NCBI RefSeq assembly: GCF_010820665.1
Contig: NZ_JAAIKC010000018.1
Coordinates: 16,179 to 80,178 of the forward strand
Origin: Paenibacillus sp. SYP-B3998
GTDB taxonomy: Bacteria; Bacillota; Bacilli; Paenibacillales; NBRC-103111
Reading direction: 5' to 3'
Length of the DNA: 64,000 nucleotides
Positions within the stretch are counted from its first letter, which is position 1. Every line of letters begins with the position of its first letter. Shown piece after piece: positions 27,044-37,106 of the stretch. Position numbers and translations under genes: made by a program. Under the pieces are notes generated by a model that saw only the letters and a list, made by a program, of their open reading frames with translations, was not told where the DNA came from and did no database searches.

Positions 27044-28114
27044 TTACTTCGCTTCGTTCATGTTTTCTTTTGTAATCTTTTTGTAGGAAATCCACACATA
27101 TTTACCGTCAGTTACATCATAACCTGTAGTTTCTTTGCTAGGTGTTTGACCATTTGCCAATGCCGCTGCTACCTTCGTAGTTGCCGCACCTTGATTTTTC
27201 GCATCGTTCAGTACGGTTCCGAGCAATGTGCCATCGCTAAGCGCTTGCAGAGCTGGCGCTGTTGCATCTACGCCTACAACCGGTAAGAATTTGTTGTCCT
27301 TGAAGTAGCCTTTAGCTTTCAAAGCTTCGATGGCGCCGAGTGCCATATCGTCGTTGTTCGCAAGAACAGCTTCGATTTTGCTTTCGTTGGATGCGAGGAA
27401 TGCAGCCATTTTTTCTTGACCTTTAACACGGTCCCACATCGCAGTATCTTCTGCTACTTTTTCTACACCCAGACCTGCGTCTGTAATCGCTTGGATCGAG
27501 AACTTCGTGCGAAGCTCAGCATCTTGGTGTCCTGGCTCGCCTTTGAGCATGACGTATTGGATTTTACCGTCTTTGTTTTTATCCGCTTCTGGATGAGCTT
27601 TGAAATAGTCAACCAGCAATTGGCCTTCCATCGTACCAGATTGCTCCGCTTTCGCGCCTACGTAATATACTTTATCCCATTTTTTCATGTCGTCAGCCAA
27701 CGGCTCACGGTTCAAGAAAACAACTGGAATGTTTGCTGTTTTTGCTTTATCGATGATAATACCTGCCGCTGTACGGTCAACCGCGTTGATCGCAAGAGCG
27801 TTTACTTTTTTCGTGATGAAAAGATCGACTTTATCATTTTGTGTTGGTTGGGAGTTTTGGCTATCTACGATATCTACAATTGCTTTATCTTTAGCAGCGT
27901 CCGTAATCGCGGCACGAACACCAGACATGAATGTGTCATCGAATTTGTAGATGGCAACACCGATGGTTGGCTTCTTGCTTGTGTCTGCTTTTGGAGTTGT
28001 TGTCGTTGTTGCTCCGCTGCTTGCTGCAGGAGCTGGAGTTGTTTTCGCGCTAGAACAGCCTACGATGGATGCAACGAGTGCACCTGCTACGGCAATGGTA
28101 AGAAGTTTTTTCAA
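27044..28114 (-). CDS. mglB: Galactose/methyl-galactoside-binding lipoprotein
   Basis: A 356-residue periplasmic-binding-protein-like lipoprotein. The signal peptide ends in the lipobox SIVGC (Cys near residue 20). The domain starts at KPTIGVAIYKFDDTFMSGVR. The segment DKNKDGKIQYVMLKGEPGH carries the EF-hand-like calcium loop (DxNxDGxxQ) known from E. coli MglB. This loop favours galactose/glucose binding over ribose. The start is TTG at 28114, seven bases after GGGAGGG. It is the first gene of mglBAC; the sensor genes upstream probably control it. Confidence 0.9.
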   Translation of the reverse strand: MKKLLTIAVAGALVASIVGCSSAKTTPAPAASSGATTTTTPKADTSKKPTIGVAIYKFDDTFMSGVRAAITDAAKDKAIVDIVDSQNSQPTQNDKVDLFITKKVNALAINAVDRTAAGIIIDKAKTANIPVVFLNREPLADDMKKWDKVYYVGAKAEQSGTMEGQLLVDYFKAHPEADKNKDGKIQYVMLKGEPGHQDAELRTKFSIQAITDAGLGVEKVAEDTAMWDRVKGQEKMAAFLASNESKIEAVLANNDDMALGAIEALKAKGYFKDNKFLPVVGVDATAPALQALSDGTLLGTVLNDAKNQGAATTKVAAALANGQTPSKETTGYDVTDGKYVWISYKKITKENMNEAK

Positions 28115-28221
28115 TGTAAGACCCTCCCTAAAAGGTTATGTTTGTATTTACTTCCCCTACTATAATCGATCAAAACACCAAAACAAATGCAAAATCCTCA
28201 CATGTTATATCGATATTCTCA

Positions 28222-29202
28222 TCACTTTATAAAAGGGAACAATAGCTTCTGATTGTCCGACCAGAACATATTATTAAGATCAATAGCTTTAATCCCCGTA
28301 TCCACACGGGTTGGCACCTCGTCTCCTCTGATGGCAGCAACAGCATTCTTAACACCCAAATAGCCGATGCTAAAAGGATTTTGAATAATCGTCGCTTGAA
28401 TAACACCTTCTTGCAGCAATTCAAGTTCCTCCGAGGTGCTATCGAATGTTATAATTTTCACCTGACCCTGGAGGCCCATTTCCTGGATAGCACTAGCTAC
28501 ACCAATCGATGTAATTTCATTCAGCGCTACGATCCCATCCAGCAGCGGATACCTCTCTAAGATGCTCCGTGTCAGTTTACCTGCAAGATTGCGATCCGTT
28601 AGGCTATACACTTTATCAAGCACCTTAACCTCTGGATACTTAGAAATCTCATCAAGTAATCCCTGCTCTCTCTGCTCCGTGTTTCTTTCTCCCTGCTTAA
28701 AGCTCACGATTGCAATGCTCCCGCTTGTTCCTGCCAACTTGATCAATTGCTGCCCTGCAATTGTCCCCGCTTCATAGCTATTGGCGCCAATGAAGCTTTT
28801 GGCCTTACGTGTTTCCACTTCGGAATCAATCGTAATGACAGGAATATTAAGCATCGCCGCTTCATCCACGACCTCTGATAAATCCTTGTAATCGTTAGCC
28901 GCAAGTACAATGGCATCCGGTTTAATATGGATGGATTGCTCCATAAGCGCGATCTGCCCTTTGACATCAGCTTCATCCCCCGGCGCGCGGAAATCCAAAG
29001 TAACATCGAACTCTTTGGCTGCGACTTCCGCTCCCATTTTCACCGTTTTCCAGTAGTCCCCGTATTGGCTTCTCAAGACGACTTCCAAGTGCTTCTTTTG
29101 CACATTCGGTGTCACCTCGACTTGTCTCGTGCAAGAGGACATGGAGGTGACACCGACCGTAATAGCAACAAGTAGAGGCCAAATTTTGAATGTTTTTTCC
29201 AT
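28222..29202 (-). CDS. Sugar-binding lipoprotein, probable sensor partner of the adjacent kinase
   Basis: A 326-residue LacI/RbsB-type binding protein. The signal peptide ends at SMSSC (Cys near residue 24), so it is lipid-anchored. The domain begins EVVLRSQYGDYWKTVKMGAEVAAKEF and includes AIVLAANDYKDLSEVVDEA and GIVALNEITSIGVASAIQEMG. It follows the kinase gene by 12 bases and precedes mglB with about 107 bases between, while the importer already has its own binding protein. A similar three-gene sensor (XylFII-LytS-YesN) is known for xylose in Clostridium. I infer that it presents a sugar to the kinase rather than to the permease. Confidence 0.85.
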   Translation of the reverse strand: MEKTFKIWPLLVAITVGVTSMSSCTRQVEVTPNVQKKHLEVVLRSQYGDYWKTVKMGAEVAAKEFDVTLDFRAPGDEADVKGQIALMEQSIHIKPDAIVLAANDYKDLSEVVDEAAMLNIPVITIDSEVETRKAKSFIGANSYEAGTIAGQQLIKLAGTSGSIAIVSFKQGERNTEQREQGLLDEISKYPEVKVLDKVYSLTDRNLAGKLTRSILERYPLLDGIVALNEITSIGVASAIQEMGLQGQVKIITFDSTSEELELLQEGVIQATIIQNPFSIGYLGVKNAVAAIRGDEVPTRVDTGIKAIDLNNMFWSDNQKLLFPFIK

Positions 29203-29214
29203 GGTTTCTCCTCT

Positions 29215-30999
29215 TTATTCATCTTCGAGTACTAACGGAATCCATAGGTTCACGGTTGTTCCTTCTTCAAGCTCACTTTCAACCGTCACCCCATAGCTGG
29301 AGCCGAAATATAACTTAATTCGTTCATGCACGTTGCGCAGCCCGACCCCAGAGCCTTTTTCGCTCTTCACTTGTCCAGACAAAATGCTCTTGAGCTTATC
29401 TTCTGGGATTCCGACGCCATTATCGCGGATCTCAAACAAAATTTTCTCGCCGACAATACGAACCGAGATGTGAATAGAACCCGTATCTGCCAAATATTCA
29501 ATACCATGGTAGAGCGCATTTTCAACAATTGGCTGCAGGATGAGCTTCAACGTCTTATATGGAAGAGCTTCTTCTTCAACGCTAATTTCATAATCAAACT
29601 TGTCTTTATAGCGCATTTTCTGAATGATCAAATAGTTGCGAATATGCTCAATCTCTTCTTGGACGGTGATAATATTTTTCCCTCGGCTCAGAGAGATTCG
29701 AAAAAATTTGGACAATGAAGTGATCGTCGTAATGACCTCTTCATTTTTGCCGCTGCCCACCATGCGAACGACCGAATTGAGCGTATTGTACAAGAAATGA
29801 GGATTAATTTGGGATTGCAACACTTCAAGCTCATTCTTGCGCTGCACTTCTTGCTCGTGAATGCTTTGATCCATCAGTTCGCGAACACGGGACACCATGA
29901 GATTAAATCTACGCGATAGCTGCTCAACTTCATCCGCCCCACGAACATGAATATACGTATCAAAATCGCCCTTTTCCACCATTTCCATCGACTTTTTGAG
30001 CCGTTTGATTGGCTGTGAAATACGCGCTGACATAAAGGCAGAAATCAACAAAATGAACACGAGAACAATGACAAGAAGCCAAATCATAAAGGCGCTTATT
30101 TCCTTGCGGGTCGTGATCATTTCATCGAGATACGAAACGCCGACAATTTTCCAACCAATATTGTTGACCGTTCGAACGACGTTCAGCCGCGACTCTCCAT
30201 CACTCACATCCATGTACTTCCCGTATGAAAATTTCAATGCCTGCTCCACATTTTCATATTTCAAACCAATATAAATAAGCTGCTGCTGCGGATGATAAAC
30301 GATATTCCCGGCAGAATCGTCGATAATGTAAACGTAACCTTTTTTACCGAGCGAAACCGTTCGAAACACATCGTCTAGCGCCTTGAAGTTCACATCCACA
30401 AGCAGCACCGCATCCACCCATTTGCCATTTCGCTCAATCGTAACCCCCTTGCTCATAGAAACAACCCATTTATAGGGATCTCTAAACAAATTCTGAATAT
30501 GGGGCAGCGAAAAGGTGAGGTGATTCGGGTTATCCAATGCAGATTTGAACCACGATTGTTCAGTCAACCGCGTGTTTTTACGCATCTCAGTCGTATGAAT
30601 GCCAGTGACGAGTTCCCCCTCTGCTGTGAATAGGTCTATCGAGACAATGTCCTCTCGCGTGCTTGCAATCGTATCGAGCTGTTCCAGCAGCTTATCCGAA
30701 GGAATCCCTCGGCTCTTGGCGATTTTGGCATCCGCCACCTCGAAAGTGTCGGACATGCCCTTAATATAATTTTCCAAGTTAAATTGCACTTGTTCGATAA
30801 TCTGTTGCGTATTCAAAAATGCATTCTCTTCCGCTGTTCTTGAAAATTTATTGTAGAGCACCAGCGAGACGACCAACATGACGGTCACCGTAATAAAAAT
30901 AAAAGACATTGTAATCGTAAACTGGATGCTCTTGACCCTCATCGTGTCAAGCAGTACGGTATACAGTGCCTTCAGTATGGCTTTCATTTTACCAATCAA
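29215..30999 (-). CDS. Sensor histidine kinase (YesM-like), probable sugar sensor
   Basis: A 594-residue membrane kinase. Membrane spans lie at about 28-49 and 302-324, with a dCACHE-type sensor between (EQSWFKSALDNPNH..., GKKGYVYIIDDSAGNIVYHP). A HAMP linker follows. The phospho-acceptor is H401 in SQINPHFLYNTLNS, and the ATP-binding domain has QPIVENALYHGIEY and RDNGVGIPED. The start is TTG at 30999, a few bases after the regulator's stop, with AAAGGGGTG overlapping the regulator's end. It forms one unit with the regulator upstream and the binding protein downstream, so it probably senses sugar through that protein. Confidence 0.92.
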   Translation of the reverse strand: MIGKMKAILKALYTVLLDTMRVKSIQFTITMSFIFITVTVMLVVSLVLYNKFSRTAEENAFLNTQQIIEQVQFNLENYIKGMSDTFEVADAKIAKSRGIPSDKLLEQLDTIASTREDIVSIDLFTAEGELVTGIHTTEMRKNTRLTEQSWFKSALDNPNHLTFSLPHIQNLFRDPYKWVVSMSKGVTIERNGKWVDAVLLVDVNFKALDDVFRTVSLGKKGYVYIIDDSAGNIVYHPQQQLIYIGLKYENVEQALKFSYGKYMDVSDGESRLNVVRTVNNIGWKIVGVSYLDEMITTRKEISAFMIWLLVIVLVFILLISAFMSARISQPIKRLKKSMEMVEKGDFDTYIHVRGADEVEQLSRRFNLMVSRVRELMDQSIHEQEVQRKNELEVLQSQINPHFLYNTLNSVVRMVGSGKNEEVITTITSLSKFFRISLSRGKNIITVQEEIEHIRNYLIIQKMRYKDKFDYEISVEEEALPYKTLKLILQPIVENALYHGIEYLADTGSIHISVRIVGEKILFEIRDNGVGIPEDKLKSILSGQVKSEKGSGVGLRNVHERIKLYFGSSYGVTVESELEEGTTVNLWIPLVLEDE

Positions 31000-31002
31000 A
31001 TT

Positions 31003-32658
31003 TCACACCCCTTTGGAACTATTTCTGTACTCTTTAGGGGAAACGCCTACGTTTTTGCGGAAGCTGAAGCTGAAATAATTCGCATCGGAATAACCAACCT
31101 TCTCGGCGATCTCCAAAGCCTTCATATCCGTTGTCCGCAGCATCTCTTTGGCCGCTTCCATGCGAATGTGGTTTAAATAATTAACGAAGGTTATCTTCGC
31201 CTCTTTTTTGAAAATACTGCTGAAATAACCAGCGCTAATGTGAAGATGGCCGCACACTTTATTAATCGATATATCGCCTTCGTGAAAGTGACTTTTCGTA
31301 TATTCCTTAGCCATGTCCACTAAGTTCTTATACGCATACTGACGATCCGTGGCGATATGATGCATCATACTGGCACACAGTTCTACCAGCCAATGCTTGG
31401 CTTCTTCCAATGAGGTGAATTTATTAATTTCTGTAAAAGGAATGAAGTTTTCCCCGAAGACCTCGTCAATATTAAGGTTTGAATCCTTCGCTGCTTTCAG
31501 AATACAGGTTAGAATCTCCAATAAATAGATCTGGTAATCCTTAACGGAGACACCGCCTTCTACCCCTTGAAAAAGCTCATCAATCGTTTCCTTAATTTCT
31601 TGATTCGTTCCGACCTTAATACAACGTGTCAGTTCATGCTCTTTGACATCGTCAAAACGAATCTTTTCGACATTCCGTTTCTCCACATCATCGATGCAAA
31701 TCATACGATTATTGCCGAGAATAAGCCTATAGTCGAGCGCTAGCACGGCATCTTCATAGGAATAGCTTACTTTGGTCACGTCCTTCATGGCCGTTCCAAT
31801 GCCTACCGTAACGGAAAGCTTCAAGTATTTCTCTACGTTCTGGCGCACTTCTTCCAGCACCTTCATCGTTTCTTGAAGCGCTGCTTCCCGATCACTGCTT
31901 TCACGAGCAGCTAAGACGACAACTTGATCGTTATGCATAAACACAAGTCCAAGGCCACGTTTATCCGCTATCTCTTCGGTTATATTGAGCAAAGCAAAGT
32001 ACTTTAGCGCCTGGTCCTCCGAATACTTCAAGGAAACCGATTGGGCTAGCTCGGTTCTATTATCCAGATTATCTTCATGAAGCAGCACTCCGTCAATACT
32101 TATAACCGCTACCACGAAGCTGCTGCCCTCCAATTGAATACCATAATTCGCCGCTTTCTCAATCACCTCTTCCCGCGGGAGCTTCCGATTCATTAGGGCT
32201 GCCAAGAAGTTCTCCTTCAGTACAGGCATACTTTTACGGTAATGCTCCTTCAGCAGTTGCACGTTATCCCGGTGCGCCACTTCCTCCTGAATTTGCTCCT
32301 TCACCTTCAATAAAGCATTGATTAACTCCTGAGCAGAAAAAGGTTTCAGCACATATTCATCGATATGCAGCTTGACCGCCTTCTGCGCATATTCGAACTC
32401 ATCGTGTCCGGTGAGGATAATAATCTTGATTGTTGGAAAGCGTTCACGAACTAACTCAGCGAATTGCAAACCATTCATGAAGGGCATCTGAATGTCCGTC
32501 ACGACCACGTCAGGCTGCAGCCGCTCAACCATTTCCAGCGCTTCTCTGCCGTTCTCCGCTTTCTCTATCACCTCGAAGTCAATCGCATCCCAATCCACTT
32601 CGCGGACGACGCCTTCCCGTACATCTTCTTCGTCATCCACTAGTATCAGCTTGTACAT
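31003..32658 (-). CDS. AraC-type response regulator (YesN-like)
   Basis: A 551-residue regulator. The receiver domain (1-120) has the acidic pocket VDDE (D8/D9), phospho-acceptor D55 in VVTDIQMPF, and Lys in YVLKPF near 105. A long linker holds a possible GGDEF-like relic, without catalytic motifs. The C-terminal AraC domain (about 445-545) contains SAGYFSSIFKKEAK and YFSFSFRKNVGVSPKEYR. The start follows AAGGAGGAAGTTT. It is first in the regulator-kinase-binding protein set and is the likely activator of mglBAC. Confidence 0.92.
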   Translation of the reverse strand: MYKLILVDDEEDVREGVVREVDWDAIDFEVIEKAENGREALEMVERLQPDVVVTDIQMPFMNGLQFAELVRERFPTIKIIILTGHDEFEYAQKAVKLHIDEYVLKPFSAQELINALLKVKEQIQEEVAHRDNVQLLKEHYRKSMPVLKENFLAALMNRKLPREEVIEKAANYGIQLEGSSFVVAVISIDGVLLHEDNLDNRTELAQSVSLKYSEDQALKYFALLNITEEIADKRGLGLVFMHNDQVVVLAARESSDREAALQETMKVLEEVRQNVEKYLKLSVTVGIGTAMKDVTKVSYSYEDAVLALDYRLILGNNRMICIDDVEKRNVEKIRFDDVKEHELTRCIKVGTNQEIKETIDELFQGVEGGVSVKDYQIYLLEILTCILKAAKDSNLNIDEVFGENFIPFTEINKFTSLEEAKHWLVELCASMMHHIATDRQYAYKNLVDMAKEYTKSHFHEGDISINKVCGHLHISAGYFSSIFKKEAKITFVNYLNHIRMEAAKEMLRTTDMKALEIAEKVGYSDANYFSFSFRKNVGVSPKEYRNSSKGV

Positions 32659-32877
32659 AAACTTCCTCCTTAAAGCTCCTCGTTAGAAAAGCGTAATCCG
32701 TAAGTATAAGCGTTTTTTCCATCCGATAAAACATTCTCATAAACATAGGCTTTTTCACCACCATTGTACTAACTGCCTATCGAATACACAACCAAAGACA
32801 TGAAACACTCCCAAATAAAATGACAAAAGACCCCTACTGTCGCATATTTATTCGCAACAGCAGGAGTCCCCTCTTCA

Positions 32878-34203
32878 TCATCTACCCTTCAGCAAAATTT
32901 CTATATCTCTGCCGAAGCGTCCGTTTAATTCTTTCATTGCAGCCTCTTGCACTTGGGAAATCGAATCATCGTTCTCAATCCCTTTATTCATAATACCTTC
33001 CCACATCGCGTTGGCTTCTTGATCGATCGGAGTAACAACGTGCTCGATCATTTTACTAGCAAGCTCAACATGAAGAGCGTTGGTGGTTTGACCGCCAAGA
33101 AACTCATTAGGAATTGGAATCTGTTTCACCTTGTTTCTTGCCGGCAAATACGCTGGCAGTGTCGCATCGATACCATCCATGCTGCTTTGCGTCACAGCAA
33201 ATTCGATGAACTTCCAAGCTAGATTTTTATGCTTACTCAAGGATGAAAGTGAAAAATTAGAGCTATTTTGCCAACCATATAATTGGAACGGCAGCTTCGT
33301 CTCTCTCCATTTGCCCGCCTGCTCGGGAAACCATGTTTGCAATTTTTGAAGGCCCCACGTCCCCATGTACAACATAGCAAGCTTATTGTCACGGACAAGC
33401 TTTTTGCCTCCCTCTTGCCATATATCTACGTTCGCATCCAGTCCTAGCTCACTAATCTTCTTACTGGTATTAAATAATTCCCCGAAACGATAATCGTTTC
33501 GTTGATAATTAAAATCCGAATCGTAGAGTCCTTTCGAATGCTCATACAGTTCCAAAACATCCGTAGGCCATAGACTGATCCATATATCATGTTCCTTCAA
33601 CACCTTCGCCATCTCGATCCAATTTTCAGGCTTTTCCATAAAGTGTCCCAGCTCTTCAGGATCGCTTGGAAACCCGTATTGTTGTAAGAGATCTGCCCGA
33701 TAGTAAGTCACTGATGGCGATGACGCATAAGGGAAACCGATCAATTGCTTTTGGTCGAATGACTTGTTACTTTCCCACAGATAAGGGCTGAAATCATCTT
33801 GATATCCCCCCGCCTCATAAGGCTTCGCCAGTAAATTTTCAAGTCCCTCTATCGCGTTAAACTCACCGAATTGATTACTGTCAATGACGAAAATATCAGG
33901 TGGATGTCCATCAATCAACGATTGAAGATACTTGTCTTTGTAGGTTGAGTACGTAAACGTCTCAACTTTGACCTTGACACCATGATACTTGTTCGTAAAT
34001 TTACGAATGAGCGGCTCCCAGCCGTCGTAGTAGGACCACATCGTCAGTTCAACTTGATCACTATCGTTTTGAGCATCTCCTTGTGGTTCTGTTGCAGTCT
34101 GGTTATCGACGACCGAGCGTTGAGAAAAAGGAGAAGAGCATCCGGATAGCCCTACGACAACCGTCATTACCAATATGAATGTGAAGGTAATCACTCTTTT
34201 CAA
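32878..34203 (-). CDS. Extracellular solute-binding lipoprotein (family 1), coupled to a GGDEF-EAL gene
   Basis: A 441-residue SBP_bac_1 protein. The signal peptide ends in the lipobox LSGC (Cys near residue 22). The domain starts VELTMWSYYDGWEPLIRKFTNKYH and contains YYRADLLQQYGFP. The start is TTG at 34203, directly after the TGA of the GGDEF-EAL gene (TGATTG), and its AAAGGGGAG site lies inside that gene. No permease or ATPase genes are next to it on either side. I infer that this orphan protein serves as an external sensor for the membrane GGDEF-EAL protein, or supplies an ABC transporter encoded elsewhere. Confidence 0.88.
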   Translation of the reverse strand: MKRVITFTFILVMTVVVGLSGCSSPFSQRSVVDNQTATEPQGDAQNDSDQVELTMWSYYDGWEPLIRKFTNKYHGVKVKVETFTYSTYKDKYLQSLIDGHPPDIFVIDSNQFGEFNAIEGLENLLAKPYEAGGYQDDFSPYLWESNKSFDQKQLIGFPYASSPSVTYYRADLLQQYGFPSDPEELGHFMEKPENWIEMAKVLKEHDIWISLWPTDVLELYEHSKGLYDSDFNYQRNDYRFGELFNTSKKISELGLDANVDIWQEGGKKLVRDNKLAMLYMGTWGLQKLQTWFPEQAGKWRETKLPFQLYGWQNSSNFSLSSLSKHKNLAWKFIEFAVTQSSMDGIDATLPAYLPARNKVKQIPIPNEFLGGQTTNALHVELASKMIEHVVTPIDQEANAMWEGIMNKGIENDDSISQVQEAAMKELNGRFGRDIEILLKGR

Positions 34204-36882
34204 TCAGATCTCCCCTTTCTCTAAAACAAAACGGTCACGTTTCTCCAAAAGCTTCGCAAACGTTTCGAAAGGAACTGGCTTACTATAGTAATAGCCCTGA
34301 AGTTCATCGCAGCCCAGCTGTACGAAATAATTCATTTCCTCGCTTGTCTCGATTCCCTCTGCAACTACCTTCAGATTCATGCTGTGTGCAAGCTCAATAA
34401 CCGCCTTTACAATCGCCGATTTCTTGGTATCCGTGGCTACATTGCTAATAAACGAACGATCCAATTTTACTTGGTAAATCGGCATACGCTGTAATTGATT
34501 GAGAGACGAATACCCCGTACCAAAATCATCAATGGAAATTTGCACGCCAATATCTTTAATTTTCATAATCGTTTCCAATACTTGGTCGACATTCTTAATT
34601 AGAACACCTTCCGTAATTTCAACGATTAAGTATTGTGCCTGTAAGCCAGTTTCAGTAAGGACACGGCGGATTACCTCAAACAGATTGCCTTGATAGAAAT
34701 GCTTCCCTGAAATATTGACAGCGACTGGTACCTTTGGGAGCCCTCGATCCTGCCATAATTTATTATGTTTACATGCCTCTTGCAGCACCCATTTATCAAT
34801 TTCTAGAATCATGCCTGAATCTTCTGCGAGCGGGATAAATTTCGTTGGAGGTATGAATCCTAACTCTGGATGCTGCCAACGGATAAGCGCTTCTAAACCA
34901 CAAATCGTCTGCTGAGCGGTGTCTATTTTGGGTTGGTAATGCAGTTGGAATTGTTCGTGCTTCAGCGCTTCCCTAATCCCGTTATCCAGCAGCATTTTCT
35001 CCGTAACTAACTTATTTAATTCAGGATTGAAGAAATAAACCGCATTCCCTCCCTGTTCCTTCGCGACGTACATGGCCATGTCTGCATTTTTGAAAATCGT
35101 ATTGAGGTCTTGACCATCTCGTGGATATAAGCTAACCCCCAGGCTCACAGAGACATACATTTTCATCTCTTGCAGTTCGATCGGCTCGGCGAAAGAGCTA
35201 AATATCCCGTTCGTAACCTCTAAAAGCTCCGATTCCTCCGCACCCTCTAGTACGAACACGAACTCATCGCCACCAAAACGGAATACTTGACAGTCGTTTG
35301 ATGTCAGCTTGCTGTACTTGTTAGCAATTGTCTGCAACAAATTATCGCCAATGGCATGACCCAGAGTATCGTTAATTTGCTTAAATTGATTCAAATCAGC
35401 GAAAATAACAGCGATCGGCAGCCTCATTTGATTCTCCATGATGAGCAGTTCCTCAAGATGCTTCGATAAAAGTAGTCGATTCGGTAAGCCCGTTAACACA
35501 TCATAATAAGCGAGATGCTGGAGCTTTTCCTCTGAGCTTAGCAGCATGCTGGTTTGTTCTTGCAACTTCTTGTTCATCTCCAAGGAATCATGATACATCA
35601 ATAGCAATTTATGCGAAGTATGACGAAAATTATCGACAAGTGATTTGATTTCCACGATCCGACTATTTGGCCATTCCATCTCTTTGCGATAGTAAATCTT
35701 ATCGACCAGTCCTGTTGTCGTTAAGGCCAGCTGCGATAAATTACGAGCAATCGCCCGATTGATAAATACTGAGGTTAAGCTAGAGCCTATGATAAATAAA
35801 AGCAGATAGCTAAGCTGCGCTAAGAACTGTTCATAGATCTGTATACGATAGTTCTGGATAGGCATAATGATATAAATTTGTAAGGGGATACGAGTAAGCA
35901 TGTCGTTATAAATATATTGCGCCTCTCTCCATTCTTCAGTTGGCATAATAATGGAGTGCTTTTGCGGGATCTTCTCATAGAAGGTTTCTCCAAGCTTGAT
36001 TGTGATACTATCCGCTCGCCAATCATAGTGAGTCTTCTCTAAAGAATGTGGATCGTTTCCAGCAAGAATACGATTTTGGCTGTCTGTAATGACAATTTGA
36101 AACAAATTTCCCGTTGTATGCTTGCTCACTAATTCATTTAAATACCCGATTTGAAGTTTACTGACGAGCCGAATGCCTCGGATGTCTCGGTTTCCCCATT
36201 TATTTAACTCTTCCTTCATACTATTCATCGTGTTCATCGCTTGCTGATGCGTACTGTTCGTTATAGCTTTGTCCAGATTCCAACTATTCATGAGAACAAA
36301 AATTAAATAAGGCATAGCCACAGCCGTTATGGAGAAGTGAAAGAGCACTTGACCAAATGGAATGCCCTGATCATCAGACTTGCCGACTATGCCTCTAAAA
36401 CCCTGAGGTACATATCTATCTACCATTTCAGCTATAAGCGCATTAAATAATCCGTTCGTAGCCACCGTAGTAATAATTAACGTCGATTCCATAGAAAGAC
36501 TTTGGTAGTAAAAATAGTACGTGATCACCATGAGCGGAATCCCTAGCACAATCCAGTAGACCCCGTCCCACAGGAGGAGCATATTCCGTCGAGCATTCAA
36601 AATAACGCCCAAGAATGCAATCTCCAGCACATTGATTAAGTCGATCATTGGTTCATGGAATTGAAATACACTCACTGTATAAACAACTAAAGCTCCTATA
36701 ATGCCTGGCCATAATCCATATGTAAGTAAAAGAAGGAACAAAAATATACTGGTGAACGAAAAGGTAAGTCCATATATCAACTGCAAATCGTAATACTCAC
36801 TTAGCAATGCCAGACCTACGCATACTACATAAAACAAACTCATATGTACGATTCGAAAAGCATGTAGATTCCGTTTTTTCAT
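34204..36882 (-). CDS. Membrane GGDEF-EAL c-di-GMP signalling protein
   Basis: An 892-residue protein. The N-terminal 200 residues hold about six to seven hydrophobic segments, which look like a 5TM/MASE-type sensor. An extracytoplasmic region of about 150 residues and another membrane span lie near residue 370. A linker and then a GGDEF domain follow, with intact FGGDEFVFVLE. The EAL domain has GLEALIRWQHPELGFIPP and the DDFGTGYSSL motif, both complete. The protein could make or break c-di-GMP. The start ATG at 36882 follows AGGGGGTCAAC; upstream in-frame starts are less well supported. It is translated together with the lipoprotein gene after it. Confidence 0.92.
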   Translation of the reverse strand: MKKRNLHAFRIVHMSLFYVVCVGLALLSEYYDLQLIYGLTFSFTSIFLFLLLLTYGLWPGIIGALVVYTVSVFQFHEPMIDLINVLEIAFLGVILNARRNMLLLWDGVYWIVLGIPLMVITYYFYYQSLSMESTLIITTVATNGLFNALIAEMVDRYVPQGFRGIVGKSDDQGIPFGQVLFHFSITAVAMPYLIFVLMNSWNLDKAITNSTHQQAMNTMNSMKEELNKWGNRDIRGIRLVSKLQIGYLNELVSKHTTGNLFQIVITDSQNRILAGNDPHSLEKTHYDWRADSITIKLGETFYEKIPQKHSIIMPTEEWREAQYIYNDMLTRIPLQIYIIMPIQNYRIQIYEQFLAQLSYLLLFIIGSSLTSVFINRAIARNLSQLALTTTGLVDKIYYRKEMEWPNSRIVEIKSLVDNFRHTSHKLLLMYHDSLEMNKKLQEQTSMLLSSEEKLQHLAYYDVLTGLPNRLLLSKHLEELLIMENQMRLPIAVIFADLNQFKQINDTLGHAIGDNLLQTIANKYSKLTSNDCQVFRFGGDEFVFVLEGAEESELLEVTNGIFSSFAEPIELQEMKMYVSVSLGVSLYPRDGQDLNTIFKNADMAMYVAKEQGGNAVYFFNPELNKLVTEKMLLDNGIREALKHEQFQLHYQPKIDTAQQTICGLEALIRWQHPELGFIPPTKFIPLAEDSGMILEIDKWVLQEACKHNKLWQDRGLPKVPVAVNISGKHFYQGNLFEVIRRVLTETGLQAQYLIVEITEGVLIKNVDQVLETIMKIKDIGVQISIDDFGTGYSSLNQLQRMPIYQVKLDRSFISNVATDTKKSAIVKAVIELAHSMNLKVVAEGIETSEEMNYFVQLGCDELQGYYYSKPVPFETFAKLLEKRDRFVLEKGEI

Positions 36883-37106
36883 GTTGACCCCCTGCATCTG
36901 CACACGGCAACCCATTACTTTAGTCCATCCAAGCATATCCTCCAAACAGTTCTCTATACCTAAATAGCATTCCTTCTTGATTGGTTCCAGATCAATTTAC
37001 TGGAAATCAATATGATGAAAATCAAGATTAAATGAAAAGTGTCACCTTTTCTCAAATAACTGCATATACATAATTGTTTGAATACATTCGACTGAGGTGG
37101 TTTACG

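Noticed and set aside
31003..32658. A functional GGDEF domain in the middle of the second YesN-like regulator
   Set aside because: The middle region has cyclase-like spacing but no GGDEF or active-site motif; it is treated as a linker.
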